DNA of 46,420 bases from Halorubrum californiense DSM 19288. Lineage in GTDB: Archaea; Halobacteriota; Halobacteria; Halobacteriales; Haloferacaceae. The translations under genes were made by a program, and so were the position numbers. Under the pieces are notes generated by a model. It searched no databases. It was given only the letters and a program-made list of their open reading frames with translations, and had not been told where the DNA came from. The stretch lies in contig NZ_AOJK01000064.1 of NCBI RefSeq assembly GCF_000336875.1, forward strand, positions 149,080 through 195,499. Reading direction: 5' to 3'. Shown in pieces: positions 26,929-36,390 of the stretch. Position 1 is the first letter of the stretch, and every line of letters starts with the position of its first letter.

Positions 26929-27825
26929 ATGGCCACCACCGACTCCGCGCGACCGGACTCGACCCCGGAGCGCCGGGTGCCGGCGCGTGAGGCGTCGAGC
27001 GTCGCCCGCTCGGCCGACGGTCGCCGGATCGCCTACGCGACGTACGGGCCTCCCGGCGGCGACCCGGTCGTCTTCTTTCACGGGACGCCCGGGTCCCGCC
27101 GGCTGGGGGCGCTCCTCGAACCGGCGGCACGAGCGAACGACGTCCGCGTGATCGCGCCCGACAGGCCCGGCTACGGGCGCTCGTCGCCGCAGCCGGACCG
27201 GACCGTCGGCGACGCCGCCGCGTCCGTACGGCCCGTCTTGGACGACCTCGGGGTCGAGCGGGCGGCTCTCGTCGCGTTCTCCGGCGGCGCGCCCTACGCC
27301 CTCTCGACGGCCGCGTCGCTGAGCGACCGGGTCACCGGCGTCGACCTCGTCGCCGGCGCGACACCGCCGTCGTTCGGCGACGACACGCCCGCGGTCCAGC
27401 GGCTCCTGTCCGGCCTCGCGGCCGCGACGCCGTCGGTCCTCGGGGCGCTGTTCCGCGGGCAGGCGTGGGTCGCGTCGCGCGCGGACCCGTCGTTCGTGGT
27501 GGCCCAGTACGCCGAGGACGCCGACGCCGTCCCCGAGGACGCCGCGACCGTCGTGAAGGAGGACTTCCTCGCGGCGTTCGAGCGCCATCGCAACGGTGCG
27601 GTCATCGAGTTCCGCGACGCCGGAACCGATTGGGGGATCGACCTCGACGCGGTCGACGCCCCGGTGCGCCTGTGGCACGGGACCGACGACGCGAACGTCC
27701 CCGTCGCCGGGGCGGAACGACTGGCCGAGACGCTCCCGACCGCCGACCTCCGCGTCCTTGACGGCGCGGACCACCTCGGGACGCTCCTCCGAGCCGCTCC
27801 CGAGGCCCTGTCACGTCCCCGTTGA
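26929..27825 (+). CDS. Alpha/beta-hydrolase fold enzyme
   Basis: A 298-residue hydrolase. The oxyanion region FFHGTPGSRR is at about residues 46-55 and the nucleophile elbow FSGGAPYAL (Ser) at about 115-123. The acid lies in LWHGTDDANVP and the catalytic His in LDGADHLG. No signal peptide is seen. The ATG at 26929 has an upstream AGG, and a TATA-like GCATAATTT lies at about 26890-26898. The gene is divergent from thpR. The substrate is not predictable; relatives include haloalkane-like esterases and proline iminopeptidases. Confidence 0.85.
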   Translation: MATTDSARPDSTPERRVPAREASSVARSADGRRIAYATYGPPGGDPVVFFHGTPGSRRLGALLEPAARANDVRVIAPDRPGYGRSSPQPDRTVGDAAASVRPVLDDLGVERAALVAFSGGAPYALSTAASLSDRVTGVDLVAGATPPSFGDDTPAVQRLLSGLAAATPSVLGALFRGQAWVASRADPSFVVAQYAEDADAVPEDAATVVKEDFLAAFERHRNGAVIEFRDAGTDWGIDLDAVDAPVRLWHGTDDANVPVAGAERLAETLPTADLRVLDGADHLGTLLRAAPEALSRPR

Positions 27826-27890
27826 CCCGTCCGGCCCTCCTCCCCGAGCCCGTCCCCGCTGATCCGTCTGACCCTCCCCCCCGAGCCCGT
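27817..27890. repeat. Imperfect 37-nt tandem duplication at a gene 3' end
   Basis: Units at 27817-27853 and 27854-27890 match at about 31 of 37 positions and share the CCCGAGCCCGT ending. The first unit contains the stop codon of the hydrolase gene. The pyrimidine-rich composition could also aid termination. Confidence 0.65.
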
Positions 27891-27964
27891 CCCGGAGCCC
27901 CGCGAGGGCGTCCCGAACTAGGCGCATTGATATACGGCACGCTCGAACGATGAGCGACCGCGCA

Positions 27965-28609
27965 ATGAAACGGATCAGGTTCTCGGCCGCCTACCCGGAG
28001 CGGCTCCGTCACCCGCTACACGACGTGATCGTCGGCGACTCGCCGGTCCGTCGCGCGGAGCTGCTGATGTGGAGCCCGACGGCGGACGCGACGACGCTGC
28101 TCTGGTTCGACGGCGACCGCGACGCGACGGCGGCCGCCCTCGACGCGCTCGACTCGCTGGTCGCGAGCAGCCTCGTGAGCGACGTCGACGGGACCTACGC
28201 CTTCCTCCGGCAGGACGCCTACGAGTTCTCGGCGGCGCTCCTCGACACCGTCGCGGCGTCGCGGGTGATCTTCCTTCCCCCGGTCGTCTTCCGCGAGTCG
28301 GGCGACGTCCGGTTCGAGGCGGTGGGCGCGACGGCGGCGCTCAGCGAGTTCCACGACGACCTCGGCGCCCTCGCCGACCTCACCATCGAGCGGGCCCACG
28401 AGTTCGAGCGCCGGCGGGCCCCGTCGCGGCTAACCGACCGACAGCGCGCGGCGCTGGAGACGGCGGTCTCGGCGGGGTACTACGAGGTTCCGCGCGAGGG
28501 GAGCGTCGCGGACGTCGCGGCCGCGCTCGACTGCGCGACGAGCACGGCCGGCGAACTGCTCCGGAAGGCCGAGGCGGCCCTCGTCGAGCGCGCCGTCGAG
28601 TCGGCGTGA
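27965..28609 (+). CDS. Bacterio-opsin activator-type HTH regulator
   Basis: A 214-residue regulator with a C-terminal HTH_10 domain (about residues 150-210: LTDRQRAALETAVSAGYYEVP, then SVADVAAALDCATSTAGELLRKAE). This is the hallmark of haloarchaeal Bat-like regulators. The N-terminal part resembles the small sensor region of this family without PAS or GAF. The ATG at 27965 (MKRIRF) fits the TATA-like TTGATATA at 27927-27934 better than the in-frame ATG at 27950. The target genes are unknown. Confidence 0.88.
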   Translation: MKRIRFSAAYPERLRHPLHDVIVGDSPVRRAELLMWSPTADATTLLWFDGDRDATAAALDALDSLVASSLVSDVDGTYAFLRQDAYEFSAALLDTVAASRVIFLPPVVFRESGDVRFEAVGATAALSEFHDDLGALADLTIERAHEFERRRAPSRLTDRQRAALETAVSAGYYEVPREGSVADVAAALDCATSTAGELLRKAEAALVERAVESA

Positions 28610-28646
28610 CGGCGGTCGCCGTCCGCAACGCCGACCCGTCTTCGGC

Positions 28647-30437
28647 TCACAGGCGCTCGCGGAGCGTGTCGGCGGTCGCGTCGCCGACGCCGTCGACGTC
28701 GGTGAGGTCGTCGCGGGAGGCGTCGCGGACGTTCTCGACCGAGCCGAACCGCCGGAGGAGGCGGCGGCGCGTCTCGGGACCGACGCCCGGCACGTCGTCG
28801 AGGACCGTCTTCACTTCGTCGCGGACGGTCTGGTGGTAGGCGACGGCGAAGCGGTGCGCCTCGTCGCGCACGCGCTGGAGCAGGTGGAGTTCGGGCGCGT
28901 CGTCGTCCCAGCGCCGGGTCCCGGTCGGGGTGACGACCAGTTCCTCCGCCTTCGCGAGGGCGACGGCGGGCACGTCCCACCCCGTCTCCGCGAGGGCGTC
29001 GCGGGCGGCTCCCAGCTGTCCCTCCCCGCCGTCGATGAGGAGGAGGTCCGGGTCGGGGCGGTCGTCCTCGCCGGCGAGCGCGCGCTCGGCGCGCCACCGG
29101 ATCAGCTCGCGCATGTTCGCGTAGTCGTCGTTGCGCTCGGTGAGCTTCTTCCGACGGTAGTCGGCCGTCTCCGCGCTCCCGTCGACGAAGCACACGTCGG
29201 AGCCGACGACGGCGGTGCCCTGCGCGTGGCTCACGTCGAACCCCTCGATCCGGTCGGGACGCGAGATCCCCAGTCGCTCGCCGAGCGCGCCGACGGAGTC
29301 GTCGCGGCCGCCGCGCTTCCGGGCGTTCTTGAGGGCGAGCTCGACGAGCTTCGCCTCGCGCCCGGCGCCCGGAACGCGGACCCCGACTCCCTCGCGCTCC
29401 AGCCAGTCGACCACGTCCGGGTCGGCGGGTTGCTCGGCGAGGAGGACCGCGTCCGGGAACTCCCGCTCGGCGTAGTACTGCGCGAGGAACGCGGCGAGGA
29501 CGGCCGCGGGCGTGTTGGCGTCGGCGTCCGCGCCTCCCCCCTCTCCGCTCGCTCCGCCTCGCTCTGCCGCGTCCGCCACCGCGGCCGCGTCCAACTGGTG
29601 TCGCGTCCGGTCGACCAACTGGCCGCGCTCGCTGTGGAGCCGGGCCACCCGGGCGGCCTCGCCCTCCACCGCGGCCGCCAGCACGTCGACGGTGCGGTCG
29701 TCGGACCGATCGCTGACCGCCTCGCCGCCCTCGCCGTGGAACGTCTCGACCGCTTCGAGGCGGTCGCGGAGGTTCGCGGCGCGCTCGAACTCGTTCGCCT
29801 CGGCGGCGGTCTCCATTCGGCGGCGCAGGGGGTCCGCGAGGACGCCCGCTTCGCCCTCGAAGAAGCGCCGCGCGGCGGCCACGTCCTCCGCGTACGCCTC
29901 GGGGGATATCTCGCCGGTACACGGCGCCGAGCAGATGCCCATCTCGTAGTCGAGGCAGGGGCGGTCGCGCCCCTCGTACTTGTGGTCCGAGCAGCCGCGG
30001 AGGCCGTACACCTCTCGGACCGCCTTCACCACGGTCTCGACGCGACCCACGTCGGTGAAGGGGCCGTACGCGACCGCGCCCGCTTCCGGATCGCGGGTCA
30101 CCTCGATCCGCGGCACCTCGTGGTCGGAGAAGGCGACGAGCGGGTACGACTTGTCGTCCTTCAGCCGGACGTTGTACCGCGGGCGGAGCCGCTTGATGAG
30201 GTTCGCCTCCAAGAGGAGCGCCTGCGTCTCCGTGTCGGTGACCGCGAACTCGATCCGGTCGGCGCGCTCGACCATCCCGAGGATGCGGCCCGAGCGCGGG
30301 TCCGCGTACGACCGCACCCGGTCGCGGAGGTCGAGCGCCTTCCCGACGTACAGCGTCGCCTCGCCCGCCCGGAACTGGTAGACCCCCGGCTCGGTCGGGA
30401 GGTCTCCGGCCCGCTCGCGGACCCCGTCGGCGTCCAT
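28647..30437 (-). CDS. uvrC: Excinuclease ABC subunit C
   Basis: A 596-residue UvrC, the endonuclease that makes the dual incision in nucleotide excision repair. Its domains, in order, are the GIY-YIG nuclease ([26 protein letters not shown], residues about 12-95), a Cys-rich patch (CSDHKY to [13 protein letters not shown], about 150-175), a UVR motif ([18 protein letters not shown]), the RNase H-like endonuclease ([24 protein letters not shown]), and tandem helix-hairpin-helix motifs at the end ([19 protein letters not shown]). The start at 30437 ([11 protein letters not shown]) is chosen over 30470 to match the family start. Confidence 0.95.
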   Translation of the reverse strand: MDADGVRERAGDLPTEPGVYQFRAGEATLYVGKALDLRDRVRSYADPRSGRILGMVERADRIEFAVTDTETQALLLEANLIKRLRPRYNVRLKDDKSYPLVAFSDHEVPRIEVTRDPEAGAVAYGPFTDVGRVETVVKAVREVYGLRGCSDHKYEGRDRPCLDYEMGICSAPCTGEISPEAYAEDVAAARRFFEGEAGVLADPLRRRMETAAEANEFERAANLRDRLEAVETFHGEGGEAVSDRSDDRTVDVLAAAVEGEAARVARLHSERGQLVDRTRHQLDAAAVADAAERGGASGEGGGADADANTPAAVLAAFLAQYYAEREFPDAVLLAEQPADPDVVDWLEREGVGVRVPGAGREAKLVELALKNARKRGGRDDSVGALGERLGISRPDRIEGFDVSHAQGTAVVGSDVCFVDGSAETADYRRKKLTERNDDYANMRELIRWRAERALAGEDDRPDPDLLLIDGGEGQLGAARDALAETGWDVPAVALAKAEELVVTPTGTRRWDDDAPELHLLQRVRDEAHRFAVAYHQTVRDEVKTVLDDVPGVGPETRRRLLRRFGSVENVRDASRDDLTDVDGVGDATADTLRERL

Positions 30438-30585
30438 CGGTCTCTGGGTTCCGTAGCCGCCCGACGCCATTGAACGCTGCGGGCCGGGCCGGACCGCTCC
30501 TCCGGTCCGCCGTTACCTCGGATTATCAAACGTGAGTTCCGGGACGTGCGGTTTATGATGCCGGTTGAGAGACAGTGACGTAGAC

Positions 30586-32205
30586 ATGACGGGACTTCGC
30601 GAGCGTCTGCGGAACGTATTCGGTCGGGGGGACGACTCCCGGTCGGTCCCCGACGGGGGCGTCGTCGTCGAGGGCGCGTCCGGTTCCGGCGGGTCGACGG
30701 ACGAGACACCCGGCGACGCGGCGGCCGGCAAAAACGGGGACCACACGTTCACCGACGAGGCGGGCGTGAACCGCGCGGGGACCCTCGCCGGCGCCGGCTT
30801 CGAGCAGGTGTTCGACGCCACGAGCATCCCGACGTTCATCCTCGACTGCGGGGGGAACGTCGCGGAATGGAACGAGTCGATCGCGTCGCTCACCGGGGCC
30901 GACCGCGACGAGGCGATCGGTCACGGCCACGTCTCCGAACTGTTCTACCCCGACGGCCGGCGGGCCGACACGCTGGCGGACAAGGTGCTCGACGCGCCCG
31001 AAAACGCCGACGAGGTGTACGGCGTCGAGCCGTGCGACTCCGCCCGCGATCGCTACCGCGACTCCAGCACGATGATCGACCGGCACGGCGACGAGCGCCA
31101 CATCGAGTTCACGGCGACCGCGCTGTACGACGACGGCGAACTCATCGGCGTGACGGAGGTCGTCATCGACCGGACGGAGACGGTCAATGAGCGGGACGCG
31201 ACGAGCGAACTGGTCACCGAGGTCAGGGAGACCGCCGAGGCGATCGGCGAGGGGAACCTGGACGCCCGAGCCGCCCGGCGCGACGCCTTCGACCACCTCG
31301 ACGGCGACTTGGTCCGCGTGATCGACGTGGTCAACCGGATGGCCGACAACCTCGACCAGCTCTCCTCGGGCGTCCACGAGAAGGCGCGCGACCTCGACGG
31401 GACGGTCGAGGAGGCGAGCGCCGCGGCCGCCGACATCGCCGAGAACGTCGACGAGCAGAACGAACTCCTCGAAGAGAGCGTCTCCGAGATGCAGTCGTTC
31501 TCCGCGGGGATGGAGGAGGTCGCCGCGACGGCCGACGAGGTCGACTCCGCCGCGATCGCGGCCGCCGACGCCGCCGACGAGGGGCTCGACGCCAGCGAGG
31601 ACGCGCGGCAGGCGACCGAGGACGTCGTCGAGATCGGCGACGAGCTGGTCGAGAGCGTCGGCGCGCTCTCCGAGCGCATGGACGACATCGAGGAGGTCAT
31701 CGAGGTCATCTCCGACGTGGCCGAGCAGACCAACCTGCTCGCGCTCAACGCCAACATCGAGGCCGCCCGCGCCGGCGAGGGCGGCGACGGCTTCGCGGTC
31801 GTCGCCGAGGAGGTGAAGAAGCTCGCCGACGAGACCCGCGGCTACACGGAGGAGATCACGGAGAGCCTCGACAAGCTCCAGGCGCAGTCCGCGGAGACGA
31901 CGACCGCGGTCGAGCGTTCGCACGAGCGCATCGAGGACGCGGGCACCGAGATCGAGACGGTCCTCGACTCCCTCGAAGAGATCGCCGACGCCGTCGACGA
32001 GGCGGCCGCGGGCGTCGCGGAGGTGGCGCGCACCACCGACGACCAGGCCGCGACCGTCGAGGAGCTCACGTCGTCGCTGGAGGCGGTCCGCGAGCGCTCC
32101 GACCGCACCGAGGACGCGACCGACCGCATCGTCGACGCCACCGACGACCAAGAGGCGGCCGTCGACGAGTTGATCGCCCGCGTCGAGCAGCTCGACGCGC
32201 GGTAA
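30586..32205 (+). CDS. Soluble methyl-accepting transducer with PAS sensor
   Basis: A 539-residue chemotaxis/phototaxis transducer without transmembrane helices. It has a PAS domain (about residues 68-195: [21 protein letters not shown]), a HAMP-like helix (about 205-255), and the long coiled-coil signalling domain. The hairpin tip, with [30 protein letters not shown] and related blocks, binds CheA and CheW. Flanking Glu/Gln-rich heptads hold likely methylation sites. The cytosolic location implies sensing of an internal cue such as redox or a metabolite. The start at 30586 follows a TATA-like GTTTATGAT at 30551-30559. Confidence 0.9.
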   Translation: MTGLRERLRNVFGRGDDSRSVPDGGVVVEGASGSGGSTDETPGDAAAGKNGDHTFTDEAGVNRAGTLAGAGFEQVFDATSIPTFILDCGGNVAEWNESIASLTGADRDEAIGHGHVSELFYPDGRRADTLADKVLDAPENADEVYGVEPCDSARDRYRDSSTMIDRHGDERHIEFTATALYDDGELIGVTEVVIDRTETVNERDATSELVTEVRETAEAIGEGNLDARAARRDAFDHLDGDLVRVIDVVNRMADNLDQLSSGVHEKARDLDGTVEEASAAAADIAENVDEQNELLEESVSEMQSFSAGMEEVAATADEVDSAAIAAADAADEGLDASEDARQATEDVVEIGDELVESVGALSERMDDIEEVIEVISDVAEQTNLLALNANIEAARAGEGGDGFAVVAEEVKKLADETRGYTEEITESLDKLQAQSAETTTAVERSHERIEDAGTEIETVLDSLEEIADAVDEAAAGVAEVARTTDDQAATVEELTSSLEAVRERSDRTEDATDRIVDATDDQEAAVDELIARVEQLDAR

Positions 32206-32308
32206 CGCTCCGACCTCCCGGACCTCCGACCCCCGAGACAGCCCGCTTTTCCGGCGCTTCCGTTTCGCCCCGCCGAACGTTTAACCCCGCTCAACCCCCA
32301 GAAATCGT

Positions 32309-33700
32309 ATGTCCGTTACGCCGCCCGGACCGCTCGGCGACCCGCTCTTCGGCAACGGTCGCCAGTTCGCGGACGACCCGTTCGGCTTCCTGCGCGCCTG
32401 CGCCGACAGCTACGGCGACGTGGTGCGGCTCAACCTCGGCCCCAGGGAGACGTACCTGCTCACGAACCCCGCCGACGTGGAGCGCGTGCTCGTCGCCGAC
32501 GCGGAACGCTACACCAAGCCCCAGTTCGACGACGCGATGGACACGCTGCTCGGCGACGGCCTCCTCATGAGCGACGGCGACACGTGGCGGCGCCAGCGCA
32601 CGCTGGCGAACCCCGCGTTCCACAACCGCCGGATCGGCGCGCTCGCCGGCGTGATGGCCGACCACGCCGAGTCGCACGTCGCCGACTGGGAGGACGGCGA
32701 CGTCGTCGACCTCCAACTGGAGCTGGCGCGGCTCACCGTGCGGATCATCGTCACGGCGATGTTCGGTGCCGACATCGACGACGAGGAGGTGAAGACGGTC
32801 CAGGAGAACCTCGAACCGCTCGGCGCTCGGTTCGAGCCCGACCCCCGTCGGTACCTGGTCCCGGACTGGCTGCCGACCCGCGAGAACCGCGAGTTCGACG
32901 CCGCCATCGACACGCTCGAATCCGTCATCGACGGCATCGTCGAGCGTCGCCGCGGCACGGAACGCGACCCGAGCGTCGACCCCGCCGGCCCGGACGGGGC
33001 CGGGGTCCGCGGCCCGCCCGGCGACCCCGACGCCGACCTCCCGATGGACCTGCTCTCCGTCCTGCTCCGCGCCCGCGACCGCGGCGAGCAGACCGACGAG
33101 AACCTCCGCGACGAGCTGGTGACGATGCTGCTCGCCGGCCACGACACCACCGCGCTCGCGCTGACGTACACGTTCTACCTCCTCTCGAACCATCCCGAGG
33201 CCCGCGAGCGCGTCGCGAGCGAGGCGGCGATGGCGACCGAGGGCGGCTCCCTCACCGCGGCCGACGTGCGCGAGATGGAGTACACCGAGCGCGTGCTCAA
33301 CGAGTCGATGCGCCTCTACCCGCCCGTCTACACGCTGTTCCGCGAGCCCAAGCTCGACGTGAAACTGGGGGGGTACCGGATCCCCGAGGGCTCGGCGCTG
33401 ATGGTCTCCCAGTGGGTGATTCACCGGTCCGAGCGCTGGTACGACGACCCCGAGACGTTCGATCCCGACCGCTGGGCCCCCGAACGGCGGAGCGAGCGCC
33501 CACGGTTCGCCTTCTTCCCGTTCGGCGGCGGCCCGCGCCACTGTATCGGAAAGGCGTTCTCGCTCATGGAGGCGAAGATCATCCTCGCGACGGTCTGCTC
33601 GCGGTTCGACCTCGACTACGAGGGGCCGGACCTCTCCCTGCGCGGGTCGCTGACGATGCACCCGAACCACCCGGTGCCGATGCGGATCCGCGAACGATAA
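32309..33700 (+). CDS. Cytochrome P450
   Basis: A 463-residue P450 monooxygenase. The I-helix oxygen motif is AGHDTT (about residues 276-281), the ExxR motif is ESMRLYPP (E332, R335), the PERF-like region is FDPDRW, and the haem-binding loop FPFGGGPRHCIGKAF carries Cys412. It resembles the CYP102/CYP174-like haloarchaeal enzymes, without a fused reductase. The partner ferredoxin and substrate are not evident from the neighbours. A TATA-like GTTTAACC at about 32280 precedes it. The next small zinc-finger gene starts three bases after its stop. Confidence 0.93.
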   Translation: MSVTPPGPLGDPLFGNGRQFADDPFGFLRACADSYGDVVRLNLGPRETYLLTNPADVERVLVADAERYTKPQFDDAMDTLLGDGLLMSDGDTWRRQRTLANPAFHNRRIGALAGVMADHAESHVADWEDGDVVDLQLELARLTVRIIVTAMFGADIDDEEVKTVQENLEPLGARFEPDPRRYLVPDWLPTRENREFDAAIDTLESVIDGIVERRRGTERDPSVDPAGPDGAGVRGPPGDPDADLPMDLLSVLLRARDRGEQTDENLRDELVTMLLAGHDTTALALTYTFYLLSNHPEARERVASEAAMATEGGSLTAADVREMEYTERVLNESMRLYPPVYTLFREPKLDVKLGGYRIPEGSALMVSQWVIHRSERWYDDPETFDPDRWAPERRSERPRFAFFPFGGGPRHCIGKAFSLMEAKIILATVCSRFDLDYEGPDLSLRGSLTMHPNHPVPMRIRER

Positions 33701-33703
33701 GGG

Positions 33704-33889
33704 ATGACGGGCGACGAGGCGGGGTCGTACTGCGCCCGCTGCGGCGAGCCGCTCTCTGAGGGTCTCGTCGCGGGCGAACAGCGCGCTTGCTGTCTCAACG
33801 CGACCCCCATCGCGGGCGTTTGCCCGACGCACGGGCCGGTAGGGCCGCACGACGCGGTCGGGGAGACCGACGCGGTCGACGGCGCGTAG
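33704..33889 (+). CDS. Mini zinc-finger protein, 61 aa
   Basis: A 61-residue Cys-rich protein (CARCGEPLSEG, ACCLNATPIAGVCPTHGPVG), likely binding one zinc. It starts three bases after the P450 stop and so is almost surely co-transcribed. Whether it serves the P450 is unknown. Confidence 0.65.
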   Translation: MTGDEAGSYCARCGEPLSEGLVAGEQRACCLNATPIAGVCPTHGPVGPHDAVGETDAVDGA

Positions 33890-33934
33890 TCAGTCTCGAC
33901 CGTCCGTCACGCTATCCTCGGCGTAACCGTTATT

Positions 33935-33943
33935 CATACACAA
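33935..33943 (+). promoter_or_regulatory. CATACACAA element in the ParD-like promoter
   Basis: CATACACAA is found 24 nt before the antitoxin ATG, next to TTATTCATAC. It is identical to the element in the vapB promoter. Confidence 0.35.
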
Positions 33944-33958
33944 TTTCAGCACACTTGT

Positions 33959-34234
33959 ATGTCAGAAGCGAGTTCGCCGCCGGAGAAGACGACGGTCAAC
34001 ATCCGAATGACGGAGTCGTTCCTCGCCGACGTCGACGCGACGTGGACGGATCTCGGCTACAACAGCCGGAGCGAGTTCGTGCGCGACGTGCTTCGCGACG
34101 CGGTGAAACACCCCGAGTTCGACCGGGCCGACCTCAAGGCGGTCGCCGCGAGTGAGGTCGACATCCAGCAGGGTCGCACACGCGACAGCGACGCGATCAA
34201 AGCCGAGTACGGCAGCGGTGACGACGATCGATGA
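33959..34234 (+). CDS. Ribbon-helix-helix antitoxin (ParD/CopG-like)
   Basis: A 91-residue protein with a ribbon-helix-helix head: strand TTVNIRMTESFLADVD (about residues 10-26) and helix LGYNSRSEFVRDVLRDAV (about 32-49). The tail is acidic. It binds DNA as a dimer and probably represses its own promoter. Its stop overlaps the toxin start (ATGA). The region is less GC-rich than its surroundings, which fits a mobile module. Confidence 0.85.
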   Translation: MSEASSPPEKTTVNIRMTESFLADVDATWTDLGYNSRSEFVRDVLRDAVKHPEFDRADLKAVAASEVDIQQGRTRDSDAIKAEYGSGDDDR

Positions 34235-34467
34235 GCGAGGGGTGGGACTGGCGGTTCACCGATCGCTCCGAGCGACAGCTCGACGAGGTAGTCACCGACC
34301 AGTGGCGGGACCCGACGGACCACCTTGAACCGCTGGCCGGTGCTCCGCACCAGAAACTTCGGATCGGTCAGTTCAGGCTCGCTTGTCGCGTAGACCGCGA
34401 TCAAAAAATACTGTTCGTGGTCGCGATCCGGAAGCGGGGCGGGGACGCGTACCGAGACGACGACTGA
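34231..34467 (+). CDS. RelE/ParE-type toxin, possibly internally deleted
   Basis: A 78-residue toxin-like protein. The C-terminal core LVVTDQWRDP-like segment, APHQKLRIGQFRLACRVDRDQ and FVVAIRKRGGDAYRDD match haloarchaeal RelE/ParE toxins (from memory of the family). Homologues usually have about 15 more residues between SERQ and LDEVVTDQ, the second half of the first helical pair. Here they are joined directly, in frame. The toxin may be inactive or attenuated. It overlaps the antitoxin gene by four bases. Confidence 0.75.
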   Translation: MSEGWDWRFTDRSERQLDEVVTDQWRDPTDHLEPLAGAPHQKLRIGQFRLACRVDRDQKILFVVAIRKRGGDAYRDDD

Positions 34468-34503
34468 ACGTCCGACGCGAACGCCGCGAATGGGTCATCC
34501 CAA

Positions 34504-35079
34504 TCATAAATCGACCGTCGCCGCGACCTCCCGGTACTCCGGGTCCCACACGTCGAGCGCGTGGACGCGCCACCGGACCGGGTCGAACTCGGCGTCGACG
34601 AGGTCGGCGACCGCGCCCGGCTCGGGGTTCCCGCCTCGCGCCAGCGTGACGTGCGGCACGTACTCGTCGCCCTCGATCCCCTCGACCGCACCGAACGCGG
34701 CACAGAGCCGTCGGTGGAGCCGGTCGAGCCCGTCGCTTTCGACCGCCAGATAGACGACCGGCCGCGACCCCGACCGCGGCGCGTCGAAGACGTCGCCCCC
34801 GGTCACGGCGACATCGAAGGGTTCGGCGGCCCCGAGCGGTCGCTGAAGACGGTCGCGCAGGTAGTCGAGAGCTTCCTGTCGGGGCGGGACGGCTCGGTCC
34901 CCTCCGCGTCCGCCTTTCTCGTCTTCCGTTCCCTCCCCCCTTTGTACGTCTCCGACGCCGAACCGCTTACAGACGAGGGTGTGGCGGTCGCGGACCACGT
35001 CGAACCCCGTGAGTTTCGGGTGGAGATCGGCCGCGAGCCGATCGATCGCGGGCGGGAGCGGGACGTTGAGGCTGAACAC
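34504..35079 (-). CDS. 2H phosphoesterase (2'-5' RNA ligase-like)
   Basis: A 191-residue member of the 2H phosphoesterase superfamily, distinct from thpR at 26230. The two HxTx-type motifs are HTLV (about residues 32-35, RHTLVCKRFG) and HVTL (about 142-145, VPHVTLARGG). An acidic Gly-rich linker lies between them (about 45-62). The family cuts cyclic phosphates or 2'-5' linkages on RNA. The start follows MFSLNVPLPP. It lies in the same direction as the small membrane protein gene upstream, with only 13 nt between them, so they may be one transcript. Confidence 0.82.
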   Translation of the reverse strand: MFSLNVPLPPAIDRLAADLHPKLTGFDVVRDRHTLVCKRFGVGDVQRGEGTEDEKGGRGGDRAVPPRQEALDYLRDRLQRPLGAAEPFDVAVTGGDVFDAPRSGSRPVVYLAVESDGLDRLHRRLCAAFGAVEGIEGDEYVPHVTLARGGNPEPGAVADLVDAEFDPVRWRVHALDVWDPEYREVAATVDL

Positions 35080-35092
35080 GAAGGTCGCCGCC

Positions 35093-35281
35093 TCAGATCC
35101 GATCGGTGAGGTGTAAGGCGATCAGGACGACGAGCGCGATCCCGATCAGCGTCGGGAGCGCGTCGAGCAGCCAGAAGGCGACTTCGAGGACGACCCCGAC
35201 GATCTCCAAGAGAAGCCAGGCGATGACGAGCAGCAACACGACCTTCAGGAGGTCGTCGGTGTCGATCTCGGCGCGGTTCAT
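35093..35281 (-). CDS. Small two-span membrane protein, 62 aa
   Basis: A 62-residue hydrophobic protein of a haloarchaeal conserved type (I associate it with DUF7554, tentatively). Two helices: LLKVVLLLVIAWLLLEIVGV and LPTLIGIALVVLIALHL. The N-terminus MNRAEIDTDD is acidic. It is the upstream neighbour of the 2H phosphoesterase gene. Confidence 0.72.
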   Translation of the reverse strand: MNRAEIDTDDLLKVVLLLVIAWLLLEIVGVVLEVAFWLLDALPTLIGIALVVLIALHLTDRI

Positions 35282-35368
35282 GCTCGGAGGAGCGCGCGGC
35301 AGCGGTAAAAAATCGGCGGTGAGAGCGACCGAGCCTCGCGGACGTCGGCCGAGTTTCGCGAAACTCTC

Positions 35369-36283
35369 CTACGCGATCTTCTCGTACTGCTCGGAGAGCT
35401 TCTCGGCGGCCTCGTCGAGCAGGTCGGCCTCGTACTCGTCGAGGTCCCACTCGACGACCTCCTCGACGCCGTTCGAGCCGAGCTTCGCCGGCACGCCGAG
35501 CGCGGTGTCGTCGTAGCCGTACTCGCCGTCGAGCACGACGGAGCAGGGGAGCACCTCGCCGGTGTCCTCGAGGATCGCCTCGACGGTGTGGGCGACGCCG
35601 GTGGCCGGCCCCCACTGCGTCGCGCCCTTCCGGCTGATCACGTCCATCGCGGACTCCTGGAGGTCTTCGAGGATCTGCTCTTTCTCGTCGGCGTCGAACG
35701 ACGGGTCGCGGCCGTCGACGCGCACCTTCGAGAAGACGGGCGCCTGCGCGTCGCCGTGCTCGCCGAGGATCGTCGCCTCGACGTTCTGGACGGGCGCGTC
35801 GAAGCGCTCGGAGAGGACGTAGCGGAAGCGCGCGGAGTCGAGCCGCCCGCCGAAGCCGACCACCTTGTTGCGGTCGCGGTCGCCCGCCTCGTAGAGGTGG
35901 CGGTTGAGCAGGTCGACCGGGTTCGAGGTGGTGACGGTGACGAAGTCGTCGTTGTGCTCAGCGAGCGACGACCCGATGTCCTCCATGATCGGCGCGTTGT
36001 CGCCGGCGAGGTCGATCCGCGTCTGTCCCTCCTTACGCGGGATGCCGGCGGTGATGACGACGACGTCCGAGCCGGCGGTGTCCTCGTACTCGCCCTGCCG
36101 GACGGTCGTGTTCGAGTCGTACGCGACGCCGTGGTTCGCGTCCGCGGCCTGTCCGATCGTCGTCTCGCGCTGGTCCGGAATGTCGACGAAGACGAGCTCG
36201 TCGACCACGTCGCGCAGCGCGAGGTTGTAGCCGGCCGCGGCTCCGACGGTCCCCGCCGCACCGATAACGCTGACCTTTGTCAT
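35369..36283 (-). CDS. mdh: Malate dehydrogenase
   Basis: A 304-residue NAD-dependent malate dehydrogenase of the haloarchaeal lactate-dehydrogenase-like type. The Rossmann motif [15 protein letters not shown] is at about residues 8-22. Substrate-binding Arg residues are in [10 protein letters not shown], the catalytic Asp in [11 protein letters not shown], and His in [11 protein letters not shown]. The start at 36283 is supported by a TATA-like CGTTTACTC at about 36311-36319 on the minus strand; the longer frame is spurious. It is divergent from the gene at 36391. Confidence 0.95.
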   Translation of the reverse strand: MTKVSVIGAAGTVGAAAGYNLALRDVVDELVFVDIPDQRETTIGQAADANHGVAYDSNTTVRQGEYEDTAGSDVVVITAGIPRKEGQTRIDLAGDNAPIMEDIGSSLAEHNDDFVTVTTSNPVDLLNRHLYEAGDRDRNKVVGFGGRLDSARFRYVLSERFDAPVQNVEATILGEHGDAQAPVFSKVRVDGRDPSFDADEKEQILEDLQESAMDVISRKGATQWGPATGVAHTVEAILEDTGEVLPCSVVLDGEYGYDDTALGVPAKLGSNGVEEVVEWDLDEYEADLLDEAAEKLSEQYEKIA

Positions 36284-36390
36284 ACGTCTGGATCCGCGAC
36301 CGGGCGGTGAGTAAACGTTTCGGAACCGCAGCAACGTCCGTGACCGTCGTCGCGAAACCCCTAACTCCCGCGGCGTCGAAGCGTCGCCTC

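Noticed and set aside
36277-36390. Earlier ATG for the zinc-ribbon gene
   Set aside because: It would start inside mdh coding sequence on the other strand; the GTG at 36391 has a TATA-like box at the right distance.
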